Of a stretch of DNA of 64,000 nt, positions 59,394 to 64,000 are shown in pieces; position 1 is the first letter of the stretch, and each line of letters begins with the position of its first letter. Below the pieces are notes generated by a model. It was not told the DNA's origin. It worked only from the letters and a program-made list of their open reading frames with translations, and searched no databases. The position numbers and the translations under genes are program-made. The stretch lies in NCBI GenBank assembly GCA_040505895.1, contig JBEVXU010000006.1, positions 1 through 64,000 on the forward strand, given 5' to 3'. Source of the stretch: Vondammii sp040505895 (GTDB taxonomy: Bacteria; Pseudomonadota; Gammaproteobacteria; Chromatiales; Chromatiaceae).

Positions 59394-59457
59394 GTAGGAG
59401 CGAACTCGTTCGCGAAGAACATACCTCGGTGCTGATCGCGAACAAGTTCGCTCCTAC
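59394..59457. repeat. REP-like palindromic element, copy 4
   Basis: GTAGGAGCGAACTCGTTCGC to GAACAAGTTCGCTCCTAC. It lies between the convergent ubiX and DedA-fusion genes. Confidence 0.85.
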
Positions 59458-59469
59458 CGGATTTTCTGA

Positions 59470-61458
59470 TTAATTGGGCTGCGGTCTAACTAACACCCTG
59501 CCGTCTACCTGCCTTGTCGTACCCGCCGGCAACGTGGCAAGATCATCTGAAAGAATCTGAAATGGTGTTGAAAAATCCCGGCCGGTTGCCGCCAGGGTAA
59601 CTAAATTAACGATCCGCACCTGCTGCTGCTCCGAGACATTGCCGATCCACACGGTTGCACCGCCGGGTACCAGTCGAACTCCTGTCTGCCAAAGTCTCAA
59701 TACCAGCCGCTGGTCATCCGGTAGTTTTTTCTCCAATAGCAGCGCTTCATGCCTGCCATCGTGAACCTGTGGCAGCACCGGTAGTTGATGCAGAGGCAGG
59801 GTAGGGGAGAGCAGGTGCAGGCTGTTACTCCAGGAGAGCACTTTCGCCGGCCGCCATCCACTCTCCGCCAGCCGGCTATTCAGCCAATTCAACTCTCCGG
59901 CGTACTGTAGATTGAGTGGGTCGTCGTGGTGGCTTCTGATATCACTACGCTCTCCAGGCAGTATAATTGTGTCACCTTGCCACCACTGTTTAGCGCTTAT
60001 TTCCCGGCTCTCCTGCAGTGGTTGGTAGCGGCTGAAATCCCGCTCGTGGTGCAGTCCGCTCTTGAGTGAGAAGGCGAGAAGCGTGACGGTGATTGCGGTA
60101 GTCATCAGACTGCCCCAGTGGCTCTCGATGTGGGTATGACGGTGATAGGCCATGGCGAGCACTGCCACCCAGGCGACTCCCAAGGCGATGCTGCCGAGAA
60201 CGTCACTGAGCCAGTGTACGCCCAGGTAGAGGCGTGACAGGCCGACTGCGACGGTTACCAATGCGGCCAATCCATAGGGGAGCCAGCGCCAACGCAGGGA
60301 GAGTGGACGGGCGACAATAACGGAGAGGAAACCGTAGAGCACCGCCGCCCTCAGGGTGTGGCCACTGGGAAAGGCGTAGGAGTCCGGTGCCAGAGTCACC
60401 ACATCAGGGCGGGGGATCTGCAGCCCCATCTTCAGCAGTGGTCCGGCGATCAGGCAGAAGAGGGCGGCGGCAAGCCAGTAGAGGGTTGTGCGGCGGTGGC
60501 CACGCCAGATGAGAAAGATCAGCACGCCGATAATCAGAGAGAAGACTACGCCGTCATCAGCCAGTCGGGTGAGATAGATCATCAGGTGATCGGACCAGGG
60601 GGTGCGGATGCTCTGCAGTGCTTGTAGTACACCCTGGTTGATACTCTCTATGTGACTCCCCTCGACCACGGTGGTCAGCAATAGGGTGAAGATCGCTGTT
60701 GTGGCCAGCAGCAGGAAGGCGAAGATCGACAATCCCCGTGCCTCGGGATGGTCTGGGTCGGCCAGTGCAGCGGCAATCTCACCACTCTTTGGGTGCAGGC
60801 GGCTCCAGCGCAGAGTGGCCGCCACCCAAGCGGAGGTGTGGGGCTGTAGCAGCCGGAAGGTCCATTTACTCAACAGCAGTCCCAGCCAGACGATCAGTGC
60901 CAGCAGCAGGATTAGAACCACCAGTCGCAGTGCAACTTCTGAGGCCAACTCCAGAGAGGCACCAAAGACGATGCCGGGTAGCAGATAAGCCGGTGCCCAC
61001 ACCAGTGCGGAGATGACATTGGCAGCGACGAAACGGCTGGGCGACATGCCCATCATTCCTGCTACCAGTGGGATGATGGCACGCACCGGGCCGAAGAAGC
61101 GGCCAATGGCAACGCTCTTGCCACCGTAGCGATTGAAAAAGGCGATACCCTGTTCCAGGCTCTTGGGGTGACGACTGAAGGGCCAGATATTCGTTAACTG
61201 TTGCCGGTAGTGATGACCGAGCCAAAAACTGAGGCTGTCGCCGGCCACCGCACCGGCCACCGCCCAGCCCAGGGCACTCCAGAAAGGGATGGCACCGACG
61301 GAGATGAGAGCGCCGATGCCGAACATAATCACCACCCCCGGCACCAGCAGGCCGACGACAGCGAGGGATTCCGCCATCGCCACCAGAAAGATCACTACCC
61401 CCGACCACATCGGGTGCAGGCTGATCCACGCCATCAGTTGTTGAAAAATTTCAGCCAT
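59470..61458 (-). CDS. DedA-PAP2-LssY fusion membrane protein
   Basis: 662 residues. N-terminal DedA/SNARE-associated domain (residues about 1-200: AESLAVVGLLVPGVVIMFGI, then FGPVRAIIPLVAGMMGMSPS); central PAP2 phosphatase with KMGLQIPRPD, YAFPSGHTLRAAVLYG and SRLYLGVHWLSDVLG (three PAP2 signature regions complete); C-terminal LssY-like soluble domain (LNWLNSRLAESGWRPAKVLS to the end). It likely recycles undecaprenyl or phospholipid phosphates. Such fusions occur in several gammaproteobacteria; LssY is linked to secretion in Legionella. Confidence 0.9.
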   Translation of the reverse strand: MAEIFQQLMAWISLHPMWSGVVIFLVAMAESLAVVGLLVPGVVIMFGIGALISVGAIPFWSALGWAVAGAVAGDSLSFWLGHHYRQQLTNIWPFSRHPKSLEQGIAFFNRYGGKSVAIGRFFGPVRAIIPLVAGMMGMSPSRFVAANVISALVWAPAYLLPGIVFGASLELASEVALRLVVLILLLALIVWLGLLLSKWTFRLLQPHTSAWVAATLRWSRLHPKSGEIAAALADPDHPEARGLSIFAFLLLATTAIFTLLLTTVVEGSHIESINQGVLQALQSIRTPWSDHLMIYLTRLADDGVVFSLIIGVLIFLIWRGHRRTTLYWLAAALFCLIAGPLLKMGLQIPRPDVVTLAPDSYAFPSGHTLRAAVLYGFLSVIVARPLSLRWRWLPYGLAALVTVAVGLSRLYLGVHWLSDVLGSIALGVAWVAVLAMAYHRHTHIESHWGSLMTTAITVTLLAFSLKSGLHHERDFSRYQPLQESREISAKQWWQGDTIILPGERSDIRSHHDDPLNLQYAGELNWLNSRLAESGWRPAKVLSWSNSLHLLSPTLPLHQLPVLPQVHDGRHEALLLEKKLPDDQRLVLRLWQTGVRLVPGGATVWIGNVSEQQQVRIVNLVTLAATGRDFSTPFQILSDDLATLPAGTTRQVDGRVLVRPQPN

Positions 61459-61849
61459 CTACCTTGGTGTGTTGATGCAAAGGTCCATTCTAACCAAGAT
61501 TCGACTCTTTCAGCACAATCTTCTGAGCCTGCCTGGTTATTGAACGCGCTGCTTATCTCAGCAAGCAGCTGCACATTGAGGGCAGGCAGGCATATACATG
61601 ATGGTGATAGGCGGCAATCGATCCGAAGCGGCCTATAGCTCAATAAGTCGTGGTGTATCCCGAATATCAGAAGGTAGCAGTGAAATACTGCTGCGGGTGC
61701 TGTTGCTGTATCTGCGTCAAATGGAAATAATTGTCTATTATTGTCAGGTATAACCAAGAAAAATACTCTGAGGTGGAAGTGTGATGTATAAGCGCTCTCG
61801 ATCGATGCAGTTTAGATGCCCCCTCATACCTACAATAACAGGGGGGTGA
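61459..61849. other. Divergent intergenic region
   Basis: About 390 bases between the DedA fusion (leftward) and the MASE3/GGDEF gene (rightward). A small hairpin (GCAGT-GAAAT-ACTGC) lies near 61680; promoters for both genes are expected. No coding region is supported. Confidence 0.5.
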
Positions 61850-64000
61850 ATGCATCAGGCACGAAACTTGGGTGTTGAGAGAAAAAAACTGCTCCAGCTC
61901 GCCTTGATGGGGCTCCCTTTAGTGCTGTTTTGGCTGGTTCCTTCTCACCATCCATTTGAAGGTTTGGCGCACTATCTGCCGCTACACATTGTTCTTGAAG
62001 GGTTTTCCATTGTTGTTTGCCTGCTGATCTTTGCTGTTACATGGAATACCTATGCCGGTGAAAGACCGGGAAATCTCCTTATTTTAGCCACCGCACTGCT
62101 TGCGGTGGCCTCTATCGATCTGATACACCTGCTCTCCTATAAAGGCATGCCGGAGCTTGTTACACCCTCCGGTTCGCAGAAGGCGATCAATTTCTGGTTG
62201 GCTGCACGTATCCTGACAGCTATTTCTATTTTGATTGTGACCATAAGGCCCTGGAAGAAACTGCAGTACGAGAAGAATCGTTACCTGTTTCTTTCCATAT
62301 CCATTTTGTTGGTCATTCTGGTCTATTGGGTAGGCCTCTATCAGGTGGAATATCTGCCGGTGACTTTTGTTGATGGGGTGGGGTTAACGCCGTTCAAAAT
62401 ATTCAGTGAATATTTCATTATGGCGATTTTTGCGTTGTCTGCGCTTATCCTCTATCAGAAAACCAAAACAACCCCTGATATTGATTTCTCGCCGCTGTTT
62501 GCTGCAGTGATTCTGGCTATTCTGAGCGAGCTCTGTTTTACCCTCTATACCTCCGTCAGCGATGTCTACAATCTGCTGGGGCATATCTACAAGGTGCTCT
62601 CCTTTGCCTATATCTATCAGGCAGTATTTGTGATGAGTGTGCGTGAACCTTTCCAGCGAGTGAAGGATGCAGAGAGAACCACCAAGAAGCAGTTCTATCA
62701 GCTGGAGGAGAGTCGAAAACGTATCGAAATAGCAAGTCAGGAGTGGACGGCAGTATTTGACGCAGTCAATACGCCGATTTTTCTTCACGACAAAGATTAC
62801 AGACTTATGCGCGTCAACCGTGCTTATCTGCTGTGCACCAATCTCGATTATGAAGAGATCGTCGGTCGGCCTTACTGGGAGGTATTTCCAAAAATGGACG
62901 GGCCAACCCCTGCCTGTGCACAACTGTTGGAGCTGCAACTTGATGAGCAGATAGAAGAGCTCCATCTGGAAAGTGGCGAGATCTATACCTCGAGGGGGTT
63001 CGCGGTCAAAGGCGGCGATGGAAAATATCTCTTTTCTGTTCATGTTATGGAGGACATCACCGAGAGTCGTCGGGATGCGGAGAAACTGCGCAAGCTGTCG
63101 CGTGCTGTCGAGCAGAGTGCGGACAGCATTATGATTACCGATACGGAAGGGGTTATCGAGTATGCCAACCCTCACTTTACCAAAGTGACTGGCTATTCCC
63201 TGGAAGAGGTTATTGGGGAAACCCCCACTATTCTGAAGTCGGGTAATACGATACCAAGTGAATATCAGCAGCTGTGGGCATCGATCACAAGCGGTAAGAG
63301 TTGGCGTGGTGAATTACAGAATCGTCGTAAGGATGGGAGTCTGTTCTGGGAGATGGCCACCATCGCACCGCTGCATGATAGAGAGCAGAATATCACTCAT
63401 TTTGTTGCCACAAAAAAAGATATCACGGAGCAAAAGGCGGTGGAGCGCTCTCTGCAGGAGTCAGAGGCTAAATTCAAAAACCTTGCTGAACAATCCCTGA
63501 TGGGGATCTATCTTATTCAGGATGATGTCTTTAAATATGTCAATCCGGGGCTCGCGGCAATATTTGGTTATTCACAGGAGGAGATGATTCATGGTGTGGG
63601 GCCTAAAGATGTGGTGTTAAACGAAGACTGGCCCCTGGTAAAGCAGAACCTGCACAAGCATTACCAAGGTGAAGTGCTTTCATTGCAATACGATTTTAGG
63701 GGACTGACCAAGAGTGGGGATATTATCAATATCGAAGTGTTTGGCAGTCGTACGCTCTATGATGGACAACCTGCCGTTGTCGGCGGCCTACTTGATATTA
63801 GCAGCCGTAAGGCGATGGAACTCAAGCTTGAGTATCAGGCAACGCACGATACACTCACCGCACTTTATAACCGCAATAAATTTGAGACGCTGCTGCAGAA
63901 GATGTTGAGTGGCTCGTTATTGGAAAAGGGTAATCAGGCACTGCTCTATCTGGATCTGGATCAGTTTAAGGTGGTCAATGATACCTGTGGGCACACAGCC
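61850..64000 (+). CDS. MASE3-like membrane PAS/GGDEF protein, truncated by window end
   Basis: Open from ATG 61850 to the window edge (717 codons without a stop). The N-terminus has membrane segments (LLQLALMGLPLVLFWLVPSH, LPLHIVLEGFSIVVCLLIFA, WNTYAGERPGNLLILATALL) with the MASE3-like stretch VASIDLIHLLSYKGMPELVT. Then a PAS domain around NTPIFLHDKDYRLMRVNRAY, a second around ADSIMITDTEGVIEYANPHF and TKVTGYSLEEVIG, a third around LMGIYLIQDDVFKYVNPGLA, and the start of a GGDEF domain (LTALYNRNKFETLLQKML, LYLDLDQFKVVNDTCGHTA). The catalytic GGDEF motif lies beyond the window, so activity cannot be judged. Confidence 0.85.
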   Translation, partial: MHQARNLGVERKKLLQLALMGLPLVLFWLVPSHHPFEGLAHYLPLHIVLEGFSIVVCLLIFAVTWNTYAGERPGNLLILATALLAVASIDLIHLLSYKGMPELVTPSGSQKAINFWLAARILTAISILIVTIRPWKKLQYEKNRYLFLSISILLVILVYWVGLYQVEYLPVTFVDGVGLTPFKIFSEYFIMAIFALSALILYQKTKTTPDIDFSPLFAAVILAILSELCFTLYTSVSDVYNLLGHIYKVLSFAYIYQAVFVMSVREPFQRVKDAERTTKKQFYQLEESRKRIEIASQEWTAVFDAVNTPIFLHDKDYRLMRVNRAYLLCTNLDYEEIVGRPYWEVFPKMDGPTPACAQLLELQLDEQIEELHLESGEIYTSRGFAVKGGDGKYLFSVHVMEDITESRRDAEKLRKLSRAVEQSADSIMITDTEGVIEYANPHFTKVTGYSLEEVIGETPTILKSGNTIPSEYQQLWASITSGKSWRGELQNRRKDGSLFWEMATIAPLHDREQNITHFVATKKDITEQKAVERSLQESEAKFKNLAEQSLMGIYLIQDDVFKYVNPGLAAIFGYSQEEMIHGVGPKDVVLNEDWPLVKQNLHKHYQGEVLSLQYDFRGLTKSGDIINIEVFGSRTLYDGQPAVVGGLLDISSRKAMELKLEYQATHDTLTALYNRNKFETLLQKMLSGSLLEKGNQALLYLDLDQFKVVNDTCGHTA

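Overview
The window looks like chromosome from a gammaproteobacterium, probably a sulfur- or redox-active, respiratory species of the Chromatiales/Sedimenticola type. The evidence is conserved gammaproteobacterial gene order (ribF-ileS-lspA; miaB-phoH-ybeY-corC-lnt), a DsrC/TusE-family protein, a cytochrome c'-like protein, a TauE/SafE-type membrane protein behind an FNR-like box, and DUF1631, DUF1820 and mpl genes. The genus cannot be fixed from this stretch. Most of the window is GC-rich housekeeping DNA. The segments at about 37.5-41.3 kb and 45.6-47.4 kb are visibly AT-rich and look acquired.

Layout. 0.4-4.6 kb: ribF, ileS, lspA. 4.7-6.6 kb: a reverse-strand RiPP-type pair, a Nif11-like leader precursor and its radical SAM/SPASM maturase. 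6.8-9.7 kb: reverse operon of two DUF1538 membrane proteins, a PII-like protein, a CBS protein and ampD. 10-14.7 kb: DUF1631 protein, FKBP, nadC, a small flagellar-rod-like protein, Mip-like FKBP. 14.8-19.3 kb: DUF2892 protein, outer-membrane barrel and cytochrome c'-like gene, divergent from an OmpR-type two-component system with four phased heptamers in between. 19.4-26.1 kb: radical SAM protein, EgtB-like protein without iron ligands, Ycf46-like ATPase, DsrC/TusE protein, HugZ-like protein, TauE/SafE protein and a degenerate sigma-54 activator-like protein. 26.1-30.9 kb: glutaredoxin and bolA, DUF1820, fur, hisI, gloB, dihydroorotase. 31.2-36.9 kb: miaB, phoH, ybeY, corC, lnt.

37.1-45.4 kb is an accessory island bounded by an intact and a decayed copy of one small ORF with its upstream region. 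It carries an ABC-three-component (ABC-3C) conflict system with an alpha/beta-hydrolase effector. Next to it is an inverted-repeat-bounded cassette of a C39/papain-like peptidase and two large proteins I do not recognise. After AT-rich lipoprotein genes (46.0-47.4 kb) come a 1211-residue GGDEF/EAL protein, a CvfB-like S1 protein, htpX, a VOC protein, a Cys-rich zinc-ribbon protein, rnd, mpl, a lipoprotein, ubiX, a DedA-PAP2-LssY fusion, and a MASE3-like/PAS/GGDEF gene cut off by the window end.

Best candidates for something undescribed are the Nif11/radical SAM pair, the peptidase plus two-unknown cassette inside the island, and several proteins that keep a family fold but lose its active-site residues (EgtB-like, sigma-54 activator-like). 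No tRNA, rRNA or CRISPR array was seen.
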